From contig NZ_JAIUZM010000002.1 of NCBI RefSeq assembly GCF_020171345.1, positions 186,001-250,000 on the forward strand: DNA of 64,000 bases, read 5' to 3'. Below, piece by piece: positions 28,996 through 36,801 of the stretch (within the stretch, counting starts at the first letter, position 1; each line of letters begins with the position of its first letter). A model generated the notes under the pieces. That model did not search any database and was not told the DNA's origin. It saw only the letters and a program-made list of their open reading frames with translations. The stretch is from Microbulbifer agarilyticus (lineage in GTDB: Bacteria > Pseudomonadota > Gammaproteobacteria > Pseudomonadales > Cellvibrionaceae). Position numbers and translations under genes: made by a program.

Positions 28996-29487
28996 ATGTA
29001 TCAGAGACTGATTCGAATGGTGGTTGCCGCCTCGATTGCCGTCGCGGTGGCGGGCTGTGATACCTCCCGTGATAAAATTGCGGCCGACAAGCCGAATGAC
29101 GCGGCGCCACCCAAGGAAGAGAAACAGGCGCCTGCCGCGGCGGAGCCTCCAGCTGCCGCCGGCGCGCAAACCTCGACCGATGCCAATCTGTGGGTGATGC
29201 AAGCTCGCGGTAATCGCCAGTGCGAAGGCGGCGGCCGCAGCCTGCAGGCAAGTTCCGCGCAATTGGTGGAAAACGGTATCAAAGTTCAGGAGAGCCGCTG
29301 CGCTACCCGCACCGATCGCATGTATCCGGCTGTCTGTGGTGGTGCCACCGGCGATGTACTGATACACAAAATCCCCGCAGGGTTTCTCGATGCCGCTCTT
29401 GAACTCGGATTTGACCCGGCCAAGCCTGGCCAGTACCAGTTGGGTGACTGTCCGCAGGAGACTCCGGGAGGGGCTGCCTCTCGTTGA
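28996..29487 (+). CDS. Hypothetical lipoprotein with four mature-domain cysteines
   Basis: No family recognised. The protein has 163 residues. The signal peptide ends in the lipobox VAGC (Cys21), and the next residue is Asp, a possible inner-membrane retention signal. An Ala/Pro-rich linker (about 35-60) leads to a compact domain with Cys76, Cys102, Cys114 and Cys152, suggesting two disulfides. It contains QARGNRQCEGGGRSL and AVCGGATGDVLIHKIP. The neighbouring CueR-like regulator invites a metal or stress link, but nothing in the protein proves it. Confidence 0.75.
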   Translation: MYQRLIRMVVAASIAVAVAGCDTSRDKIAADKPNDAAPPKEEKQAPAAAEPPAAAGAQTSTDANLWVMQARGNRQCEGGGRSLQASSAQLVENGIKVQESRCATRTDRMYPAVCGGATGDVLIHKIPAGFLDAALELGFDPAKPGQYQLGDCPQETPGGAASR

Positions 29488-29523
29488 TGCGGAGGTCCAT
29501 ATCTCCCCGGGGCAGCCCGTGTC

Positions 29524-29554
29524 TTGACCTTTCCCCAGGGGGAGGGCGCAAGGT
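29524..29554 (+). promoter_or_regulatory. CueR-type operator/promoter before the merR-family gene
   Basis: TTGACC (29524-29529) and CAAGGT (29549-29554) stand 19 bases apart, the stretched spacing of MerR-regulated promoters. Between them ACCTTTCC-CCAGG-GGGAGGGC has the 8-5-8 layout of the E. coli copA CueR box. It lies 31 bases upstream of the regulator ATG, which suggests autoregulation. Confidence 0.5.
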
Positions 29555-29585
29555 GGTGGCCTATTGCGAATGAGAGGGAGGGGAG

Positions 29586-29975
29586 ATGAATATTTCACAG
29601 GCTGCCCGGCAAGCGGGACTGACGCCAAAGGCATTGCGTTATTACGAATCTATCGGGCTGCTTGCCCCGGTCCGTGGTGAGAATGGCTATCGAGACTATG
29701 CCGCTGCCGACGTGGCCACACTGCAGTTTATTCAGCGCGCTCGCGCCTGTGGGTTTGCCATCGAAGAGGTGCGTGAGCTGCTGAGCCTGTACCGCAACCC
29801 CGCCCGCCGCAGCCACGATGCCAAGGCGTTGGTTGCGGAAAAACTCGCCCAACTGGAGCGGCAGCTGCAAAGCTTGCGCGCCATGCGCGTGACCCTTTCC
29901 GAACTGGCGGACTCCTGCCCCGGCGATGACTCCCCCAATTGCCGTATTCTCGACCAGCTTGCCGGCGGAAAGTGA
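29586..29975 (+). CDS. MerR-family copper-responsive regulator, CueR-like
   Basis: Transcription activator that untwists a long-spacer promoter on binding Cu(I) or a similar ion. The protein has 129 residues. Winged HTH: ISQAARQAGLTPKALRYYESIGLL, then ENGYRDY; a dimerisation helix follows. The metal loop has Cys111 and Cys119 in CPGDDSPNC, matching the CueR C-X7-C, and Ser76 stands where CueR has Ser77, the residue marking +1-ion sensors. No copper ATPase or copper chaperone is adjacent, so its targets are probably elsewhere. Confidence 0.88.
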   Translation: MNISQAARQAGLTPKALRYYESIGLLAPVRGENGYRDYAAADVATLQFIQRARACGFAIEEVRELLSLYRNPARRSHDAKALVAEKLAQLERQLQSLRAMRVTLSELADSCPGDDSPNCRILDQLAGGK

Positions 29976-30005
29976 GTGTTTCCGGGGCTGGCGCTCTGCT
30001 GCCCC

Positions 30006-30034
30006 TTATGTCTGCGGCCGTCCTGAGGTAGAAT
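30006..30034 (+). promoter_or_regulatory. Sigma-70 promoter candidate for prfB
   Basis: TTATGT (30006-30011), a 17-base spacer and TAGAAT (30029-30034), 37 bases before the prfB ATG. The -35 match is weak; the -10 is good. Confidence 0.4.
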
Positions 30035-30071
30035 GCGCGCCCGAATTTAACCGACAGAAGCCGACGCATCT

Positions 30072-31167
30072 ATGGAAATCAATCCGCTTCTAAACCAGAT
30101 GAAAGACCTCGAAGAGCGCACCGACGTTCTTAGGGGGTATCTTTGACTACGCTGGCAAGAAAGAACGCCTGACCGAGGTCGAACTGGAACTGGCCGAGCC
30201 CAGTGTCTGGGACGAACCCGACCGCGCCCAGGAACTGGGGCGTGAACGCTCCTCCCTGGAAGCCGTGGTGAAAACCATCGACGACCTCGATAGCGGCATC
30301 AGTGACTGCCGCGAACTCCTCGAAATGGCCGTGGAAGAAGACGACGAAGACTCCGTCGAGGAAGTCTCCAGCGAACTTGGCAACCTCCAGCAGCAGTTGG
30401 AAACCCTCGAGTTCCGTCGCATGTTCTCCGGCGAGACCGACCCCAACAACGCCTATCTGGATATCCAGGCCGGCTCCGGTGGTACCGAAGCCCAGGACTG
30501 GGCCGAGATGCTGCTGCGCATGTACCTGCGCTGGGGCGAAGCCCACGGCTTCAAAACCACCCTGGAAGAAGCCTCCGCTGGCGAAGTTGCGGGCATCAAG
30601 AGTGCCACCATCCACTTCCAGGGCGAATACGCGTTCGGCTGGCTGCGCACTGAAACCGGTGTACACCGTCTGGTGCGTAAGTCTCCGTTCGATTCCGGCA
30701 ACCGCCGTCACACCTCGTTTACCTCTGTTTTCGTCTCTCCCGAGATCGACGACAACATCGAGATCGAAGTGGACAAGTCCCAGGTGCGCGAAGACACCTA
30801 TCGCGCTTCTGGTGCCGGTGGTCAGCACGTGAACAAAACCGACTCTGCCGTGCGTTTGACCCACATCGAGTCCGGCATTGTTGTGGCCTGTCAGAGTGAG
30901 CGCTCCCAGCACCAGAACCGCGACAAAGCATGGAAGATGCTGCGCGCCAAGCTCTATGAGCAGGAGATGCAAAAGCGCAACGCCGAAAAGCAGGCGATGG
31001 AAGAGAGCAAATCTGACATCGGCTGGGGCAGCCAGATCCGCTCCTACGTACTGGACGACCAGCGCATCAAGGATTTGCGCACCAGTGTTCAGACCAGTAA
31101 CTGCCAGGCAGTGCTGGACGGGGACCTGGACCAGTTTATTGAGGCGAGCTTGAAAGCAGGGCTGTAA
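30072..31167 (+). CDS. prfB: Peptide chain release factor 2, programmed +1 frameshift
   Basis: Terminates translation at UGA and UAA. The gene is split: codons 1-24 (30072-30143) end at CTT, followed by an in-frame TGA (30144-30146). Reading resumes at GAC (30145) after a +1 shift. The slippery site CTTTGAC is preceded by the internal AGGGGG, the same autoregulatory cassette as in E. coli. The joined product has 364 residues, with the stop-recognition SPF at 204-206 and GGQ at 249-251. Ala245 precedes SGAGGQ, the position that is Thr246 in E. coli K-12. Confidence 0.98.
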
Positions 31168-31224
31168 ACCTAAGCCCCAAAGCGCAATTTGCTTACGAAG
31201 TTAAATACTTCAAATTGAAGGCGG

Positions 31225-31326
31225 AGTGCTGGGGGTTCGGTTTCGAAAGCGTCGGCAACAGGGATGTTGCCGACGCAGCGTACAGGGACGTATTCACAGC
31301 GGTTTCGAAACCGAACCCCCAGTGCT
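31225..31326. repeat. Large palindromic intergenic element between prfB and lysS
   Basis: Outer arms: 20 bases at 31229-31248 are perfectly complementary to 31303-31322, extendable to 24 with G-T pairs. Inside, GCGTCGGCAAC (31249-31259) pairs with GTTGCCGACGC (31266-31276) over AGGGAT. A second inner segment carries TACAGGGACGTA, so ACAGGGA occurs twice. The build resembles REP/BIME-type dispersed elements. No second copy is in this window. Confidence 0.8.
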
Positions 31327-31402
31327 TTGCCGCCACGGACTTTGATTAGAACTTTTGAGAGCTACGAAGTCCGAAACACACCCAAAAGACATGTGATAGA
31401 TC

Positions 31403-32890
31403 ATGAGCAACACACCAACTCCGCAAGACGAAAACAAACTGATCGCCGAGCGCCGCGCCAAACTGAGTGCCATGCGTGAGAAGGGCAATGCCTTCCCGAA
31501 CAGCTTTCGCCGCGAAGACCTCGCCGCCGACCTGCAGAAAGAGTTTGGTGAGAAAACCAAGGAAGAGCTGGAAGCCGAAGGCAATACCGCCTGCGTCGCG
31601 GGTCGTATCCTCGCCAAGCGCGGCCCTTTCATGGTGATTCAGGACGTCTCCGATCGCATCCAGCTGTACGCGGATAAAACCGCACAGAAAGATATCAAAG
31701 AGCGCTGGGGTACCTGGGATATCGGCGACATCGTTGGCGTAAAAGGCACCCTGCACAAATCCGGCAAAGGCGACCTCTACGTAAACTGCGAAGACTACAG
31801 CCTGCTGACCAAAGCACTGCGCCCGCTGCCGGAAAAATTCCACGGTATTGCCGACCAGGAAATGCGCTACCGCCAGCGCTATGTCGACCTGATTGCCACC
31901 CCAGAATCCCGCGACGTTTTCCGCATTCGCTCCGAGGTCATCAGCTATATTCGCAGCTTCCTGAACAACAACCAGTTTATGGAAGTGGAAACGCCGATGC
32001 TGCAGGTGATTCCCGGCGGCGCTACCGCGCGTCCGTTTGTCACGCACCACAATGCGTTGGATATCGACATGTACCTGCGTATTGCGCCGGAATTGTACCT
32101 CAAGCGCTTGGTCGTCGGCGGCTTCGAGCGGGTTTACGAGATCAACCGTAACTTCCGTAACGAAGGCCTGTCCACGCGCCACAACCCCGAGTTCACCATG
32201 CTCGAGTTCTACCAGGCGTATGCGGACTACAACGACCTGATGGACCTGACCGAAGCCATGATTCGCGGCATCTGCACCGACGTACTGGGCCGCACCACCG
32301 TGAACTACCAGGGCAGCAGCTACGACTTCGCCAAGCCGTTCGACCGTATCAGCGTGTTCGACTCCATCCTGAAGTACAACCCGGAGCTGAAAGCGTCCGA
32401 TATCGACAATATCGACAGCGCGAAAAAGGTTGCAGAAGGTCTGGAGATTCCGCTCAAGGGTATCTGGGGTCTCGGCAAGATTCAGATCGAAATCTTCGAA
32501 AAAACCGTCGAGCACCGCCTCGACCAGCCGACCTTTATTACCGAGTACCCGACGGAAGTTTCTCCGCTGGCCCGTCGCAATGACGAGAACCCCTTCGTTA
32601 CCGATCGTTTCGAATTCTTCGTCGGTGGCCGAGAGATCGCCAATGGCTTCTCCGAGCTGAATGACGCGGAAGATCAGGCAGAGCGTTTCAAGGCCCAGGT
32701 GGCCGAGAAGGAAGCCGGTGATGACGAAGCCATGCATTTCGACGCCGACTACATCCGCGCGCTGGAGTACGGCCTGCCGCCCACCGCCGGCGAAGGTATC
32801 GGTATCGACCGACTGGTGATGTTGCTGACCGATTCACCGTCCATTCGCGACGTATTGCTGTTCCCGCATATGCGTCCTGAAGGCGCCTGA
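31403..32890 (+). CDS. lysS: Lysyl-tRNA synthetase (class II)
   Basis: Charges tRNA-Lys. The protein has 495 residues: an N-terminal OB-fold anticodon-binding domain (about 55-150) and a class II catalytic core with [17 protein letters not shown] (motif 2) and [16 protein letters not shown] (motif 3). The ATG has only a poor ribosome-binding site. The prfB-lysS pairing is widely conserved, here interrupted by a palindromic element. Confidence 0.98.
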   Translation: MSNTPTPQDENKLIAERRAKLSAMREKGNAFPNSFRREDLAADLQKEFGEKTKEELEAEGNTACVAGRILAKRGPFMVIQDVSDRIQLYADKTAQKDIKERWGTWDIGDIVGVKGTLHKSGKGDLYVNCEDYSLLTKALRPLPEKFHGIADQEMRYRQRYVDLIATPESRDVFRIRSEVISYIRSFLNNNQFMEVETPMLQVIPGGATARPFVTHHNALDIDMYLRIAPELYLKRLVVGGFERVYEINRNFRNEGLSTRHNPEFTMLEFYQAYADYNDLMDLTEAMIRGICTDVLGRTTVNYQGSSYDFAKPFDRISVFDSILKYNPELKASDIDNIDSAKKVAEGLEIPLKGIWGLGKIQIEIFEKTVEHRLDQPTFITEYPTEVSPLARRNDENPFVTDRFEFFVGGREIANGFSELNDAEDQAERFKAQVAEKEAGDDEAMHFDADYIRALEYGLPPTAGEGIGIDRLVMLLTDSPSIRDVLLFPHMRPEGA

Positions 32891-33203
32891 TCGCCTCCAG
32901 TGATGGTTTGGTACCGTCGGCAATATTGCTGGCGGTACCATTAGCTGGAGCTGCCTTTTTCTTCTTTTCTTTCGTTTCCTTTCTTTCTCTCTTTTGTCGC
33001 CGTGTTTATCTTCCCTCGGCATTTCATTTTTGTCTCTTCTTCTTTGCCAGCGGTTGCGTAACTAATTCTTTACAACTAGACCTAGGGGTATAGTCGGGCA
33101 AAGTGTGTCCGATAATCTTTGGCACCCTGAACGATTTTCGTATGACTGTTTCCGCGGACGGCGCGCGATACGTTAGTCAATGGTCGAATGTGAAGAGGGT
33201 CTT
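32891..33203 (+). other. Gap after lysS: hairpin, pyrimidine tract and promoter
   Basis: No gene is seen. TGGTACCG (32909-32916) pairs with CGGTACCA (32933-32940) around an inner GCAATATTGC palindrome and probably ends lysS transcription. A strongly pyrimidine-biased tract follows: 32954-32995 has a single purine, and the bias continues to about 33050. A promoter candidate TTCTTT (33066)-N17-TATAGT (33089-33094) precedes the next gene. This gap marks the left border of the accessory region. Confidence 0.6.
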
Positions 33204-34466
33204 ATGGCCGACGGGCGATTACCTTGGAAGCAGGTGTACTGTGTATGTCTGCTGTCTATTTCAGTTATCGCGTTTTGGGTGGCTATTACCGCCGAGCTTA
33301 TTAGCAATGCGCACGCGCAAGAGGCACGAGGTCAACTAAAAAGCGATGACCCACCGGCGACGCCACCGGGGCGCATCGCTTCACCTGTTCGTGGAAATAC
33401 GTACCCCGCGAGCTACTTCCCCAATACCGAGTTATTAAATGCAGATGAAATGCGTATTACCGCGCTGGGTACCGGTATGCCCAATCAGACACGTGCCGCA
33501 GTTTCCATCTCTTATCTCGTGGAGCTGGGAAATGGGGACAGCTTCCTGTTTGATATCGGCTCGGGATCCATGGCCAACCTGTTTTCGTTGCGACCAGATT
33601 TTTCCCGGCTAGACAAGGTATTTGCCAGTCATTTGCATATTGACCATGTCGGTGACTTCATGGGGTTGCACATTGGCGGTTGGCTATCAGGACGGTATAC
33701 GCCAATGCATTTCTATGGCCCCAGTGGGTCGACGCCGGAGCTTGGTTCAAAAGCGTTTGTAGACGCCATGCAAAAAGGTTATGCATGGGATTTGGCGACA
33801 CGCACAGGCGCGCTTCCCGACAAGGGCGCAAAGATCGTGGTGCATGAATTTGATTACATGCAGGAAAATGCCGTTGTCTATGAAAAAAACGGTGTAACGG
33901 TGCGTTCCTGGCCGGCGATACACAGTCTCGATGGCTCGGTAAGCTACAGCCTTGAGTGGAACGGGTTGAAGTATGTTTTTGGCGGAGATACTTACCCCAA
34001 CAACTGGTACATCAGGTATGCCAAAGACGCCGATGTCGCATCCCATGAGTGTTTCCTGCCACCGGACGAGCTGGCCAAGTATTTTGGTTGGGATCTAAAG
34101 CAGGCTACCTACGTTGCCACGAGAATCCACACATCACCGGATGCGTTTGGCAAGGTTATGTCTGCCATTACACCGCGTCTTGCGGTGGGGTATCACTCGG
34201 TTCAGTCACCAGAGAACAACGCGGCCATTATGGATGGTGTGCGTGCAACCTACAGCGGACCGCTGGCCCTGGCGCGTGACCTAATGGTTATCAATGTCAC
34301 CAAGAACGACATCACTGTGCGCATGGCCACGGTGGACGAATATGTGCTGCCACCGGCGGTCAGTGAAGCCTACAAAAATGCGCCGCGTACCGAGGAAAAA
34401 AGTCCTTCTGAAAAGGTAGAGGCGGGTAAATGGCAGGGGTACACACCGCCGCCGATGCCCGAGTAA
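33204..34466 (+). CDS. Secreted metallo-beta-lactamase-fold hydrolase
   Basis: Predicted periplasmic binuclear-zinc hydrolase of the RNase Z/arylsulfatase-like MBL branch; substrate unknown. From the ATG at 33204 (AGAGGG upstream) it has 420 residues. The signal/anchor helix ends at AHAQE. The metal motif HLHIDH is at about 143-148; later ligands appear in IHSLDGS, FGGDTYPN and GYHSV. Similar proteins are named GntH in some automated annotation, but no guanitoxin-pathway neighbours are present. The DNA here reads less GC-rich than the flanks. Confidence 0.85.
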   Translation: MADGRLPWKQVYCVCLLSISVIAFWVAITAELISNAHAQEARGQLKSDDPPATPPGRIASPVRGNTYPASYFPNTELLNADEMRITALGTGMPNQTRAAVSISYLVELGNGDSFLFDIGSGSMANLFSLRPDFSRLDKVFASHLHIDHVGDFMGLHIGGWLSGRYTPMHFYGPSGSTPELGSKAFVDAMQKGYAWDLATRTGALPDKGAKIVVHEFDYMQENAVVYEKNGVTVRSWPAIHSLDGSVSYSLEWNGLKYVFGGDTYPNNWYIRYAKDADVASHECFLPPDELAKYFGWDLKQATYVATRIHTSPDAFGKVMSAITPRLAVGYHSVQSPENNAAIMDGVRATYSGPLALARDLMVINVTKNDITVRMATVDEYVLPPAVSEAYKNAPRTEEKSPSEKVEAGKWQGYTPPPMPE

Positions 34467-34516
34467 TAATTTAACGGGCGCGTGTCACAGGCGTGCACTA
34501 ACAGGGAAGTATTTTC

Positions 34517-35407
34517 ATGGACTCGGCAATGGAATTCCGACTGTCTGCTCAGCAAGAAATTTCCGGTGAGCACCGACCACTTGGGCGTTGGCTGGCTCTT
34601 GCGCTCGTGTTTTTGGCCGCCATACCGATTACGTCGTTGGCGCAGGACGAGGAAAAGGAGTGGGAGTACTCGCTGACCCCATATCTCTTTCTGCCGATAG
34701 CAACCGAAGGAACCTCAACGGTGGCCGGTACCGAGGCGGATCTAGATCTGGACCTCTCAGATGTGTTGGATATCCTGGATATCGCGTTTGCCACGCGTTT
34801 TGAAGCGCGGCGCGATCGGTTCGGCATTCTCGCAGACCTCTATTACGTATCCCTGAGCATGGATCAGGGGGCGACGCTCAAACCTGCAGTGAACCCGGAT
34901 CTGGATTTAACTGCCACGTTGAATGTCGACGTTGATGTGCGCCAGGGCTGGTTGTCTCTACAGGGCTTGTACCGCGCTTTCGAGTCGCCTGTTGGGGCAA
35001 GGTATCCATGGGCGATCGACTTGTCCGCCGGTGCGCGCTGGAACTACCTGAAGCAGGAAATCGATACAAATCTGAGAGTCGATATTTTTCCTGGGCCGGG
35101 GATCCAGCAATCTCTTGGGGGCACGGAAACCTGGTGGGAGCCAGTAGTGGGCTTTCGTACTGGCATAGAGGTATCCAGTTGTCTGACGCTGGTGTTACGA
35201 GCGGATGTTGGTGGTTTTGGTGCTGGCGGCGATGATTTGCAGTGGGGGGTTCTCGTGGGCGCGGAGCGCGCGTTCAATGACCGTCACGCGCTACGATTTG
35301 GCTATCTGTTCTATGGTATCGACTACGCAACATATCGCGCAGATGGGCGCTTTGCCTACGATATTGACCAGCATGGTCCATATTTGGCCTATAGCTGGAA
35401 ATGGTAG
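34517..35407 (+). CDS. Predicted outer-membrane beta-barrel protein
   Basis: No family name assigned. The protein has 296 residues: an N-terminal extension of about 25 residues, a hydrophobic signal segment WLALALVFLAAIPITSLAQ, then alternating amphipathic strands (WEYSLTPYLFLP, RFGILADLYYVSLSM, PYLAYSWKW) ending in the aromatic C-terminal residue typical of BAM substrates. An acidic DLDLDLSDVLDIL repeat lies near residue 75. It follows the MBL gene by 50 bases on the same strand, probably one transcript. A second ATG four codons in is possible. Confidence 0.75.
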   Translation: MDSAMEFRLSAQQEISGEHRPLGRWLALALVFLAAIPITSLAQDEEKEWEYSLTPYLFLPIATEGTSTVAGTEADLDLDLSDVLDILDIAFATRFEARRDRFGILADLYYVSLSMDQGATLKPAVNPDLDLTATLNVDVDVRQGWLSLQGLYRAFESPVGARYPWAIDLSAGARWNYLKQEIDTNLRVDIFPGPGIQQSLGGTETWWEPVVGFRTGIEVSSCLTLVLRADVGGFGAGGDDLQWGVLVGAERAFNDRHALRFGYLFYGIDYATYRADGRFAYDIDQHGPYLAYSWKW

Positions 35408-35424
35408 CTGCGGGTCTTTCCCTT

Positions 35425-36801
35425 TTATGTCGTCAGTGCGGTAACAAACTGGTAGCTGCGGTCCAGTGTCCAGAACAATGCAATGGCGCTACAGCTTAAT
35501 GCGATGCCGGTACAGAGGGAATGCTCCAGGCTTTCCCGCCGATTCCTGATCAGTAACAACAATGGCCAAATCGCAAGAATAATCAGTGCCTGGCCCAACT
35601 CCACGCCGATGTTAAATGCCAGCAGGCTTTGCCAGATGTTCGGCGCGTCTACTTTTAGAATCTCGTGTAACACGAATGAAAACCCCAGGCCATGGAGCAG
35701 GCCCAGCCCACAAGTACCAACGATAACCCAGCGCTCGCTGCGCCGCAGTGAACCAGCTGCACTGGTATTGCGTTTTCGCCGTGAGGATATCGCCATACAT
35801 GCCGCATAAATAATGGAAAGCGCAATGCCAGTTTCTACCAGCGGTACAAACCAGGCACCAGAGGGAACCAAGCCAAAGAAGCCGGCCGACAAGGTGACAC
35901 TGTGGCCCACAGTAAATCCCGTCACTCGCCACATCAATGCAGACAGCGAGGCGGCACCGATAATCAGGCACAGAACGAACAGGACATGGTCGAGACCTGC
36001 CAGAATGTGAACCACGCCCTCGTGTATAAAGGTGGACATGGCACGGGAAGTGGAGTGACTGATCTGAATGGGCTCATTCAGTAAGCCACTGGAACGGAAA
36101 ACCTGTGTTTTGCCATCCCGGTAATCCAGTATCAGATTCGCCGTTTTTTCTTGATCCGGAAGATTTGGGTTCAGGAAGCTGGCAAGGCGATAACTCTCCC
36201 CACGCTCGATACCCGGATAGTGCAAGCGGATATCGATCACCGTGTCGCCCACATACTGTTGCGGGTTGCTTGTCTGGGACACGGTTTGCACATACCCCTC
36301 GCGGAGCTGTTGCTCATCAGGTGAAAAGGCAACTTGAGCTTCGTGCAGTGTGGCAAAGTCCGGTTCGCTTCCCACTGCATAAAGTCGTACATCGGTTACA
36401 TGGCCGTTTAGTCTCTGATTGCCAGTCTCCAACTGCAAAGCAGATTCGGCAATGGCACCCAGTCCTTGCGGCTCGGCATAGAATTGCTCAAAGTCCACAA
36501 AATGTACCAGTCGGCCTTCTTCCAGTGCATTGCGGGAATAGGGGGCTGGCGCGGGCAATACCCTGGAAGCCTCGTTTGTGCCGACTTTATCCGCAAGTAA
36601 ATAGGGCAGTGGCAGGCGCAGATAGATGGTGGTGCCATCAGCGGTATGCTCCACATGAAAGATACGCACGTTTAAATTCAGCAGGAAATGTGCACTGGCG
36701 GGCGTCGACGACGTTATCAGCGCGAAACCCAGTAGCATCAACATCCATTGGCGCAGCTGTGTCATTGCGCTACTGCCCGATTTATTGGCGTGGAGTGGCA
36801 T
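35425..36801 (-). CDS. HupE/UreJ-family membrane protein
   Basis: Polytopic inner-membrane protein with a large extracytoplasmic N-terminal domain and a C-terminal HupE/UreJ_2 domain. From the ATG at 36801 (AGGGAGC nine bases upstream) it has 458 residues. The signal peptide ends at PASAH. The membrane part shows the family motifs HILAGLDHVLFVL, TGFTVGHSVTLSAG, VETGIALSIIYAA, GLLHGLGFSF and FNIGVELGQ, with conserved His/Asp residues that may bind metal. HupE relatives carry nickel or cobalt; the substrate here is unknown. Its start overlaps the upstream gene by 20 bases. Confidence 0.85.
   Translation of the reverse strand: MPLHANKSGSSAMTQLRQWMLMLLGFALITSSTPASAHFLLNLNVRIFHVEHTADGTTIYLRLPLPYLLADKVGTNEASRVLPAPAPYSRNALEEGRLVHFVDFEQFYAEPQGLGAIAESALQLETGNQRLNGHVTDVRLYAVGSEPDFATLHEAQVAFSPDEQQLREGYVQTVSQTSNPQQYVGDTVIDIRLHYPGIERGESYRLASFLNPNLPDQEKTANLILDYRDGKTQVFRSSGLLNEPIQISHSTSRAMSTFIHEGVVHILAGLDHVLFVLCLIIGAASLSALMWRVTGFTVGHSVTLSAGFFGLVPSGAWFVPLVETGIALSIIYAACMAISSRRKRNTSAAGSLRRSERWVIVGTCGLGLLHGLGFSFVLHEILKVDAPNIWQSLLAFNIGVELGQALIILAIWPLLLLIRNRRESLEHSLCTGIALSCSAIALFWTLDRSYQFVTALTT

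Noticed and set aside
31349-31374. GAACTT-N15-TCCGA sigma-E-like match before lysS
   Set aside because: Spacing and -10 are only partial, and lysS is not a usual sigma-E target; left as chance.
31346-32737. 463-residue minus-strand frame opposite lysS
   Set aside because: Shadow of lysS; no recognisable motif.
32834-33022. Small Lys/Arg-rich minus-strand frame after lysS
   Set aside because: It is the translation of the pyrimidine tract on the other strand; low complexity, no start signal.
33204-34466. Guanitoxin (GntH) pathway assignment
   Set aside because: The protein resembles the MBL type given that name, but no other pathway gene is near, so the function was not claimed.
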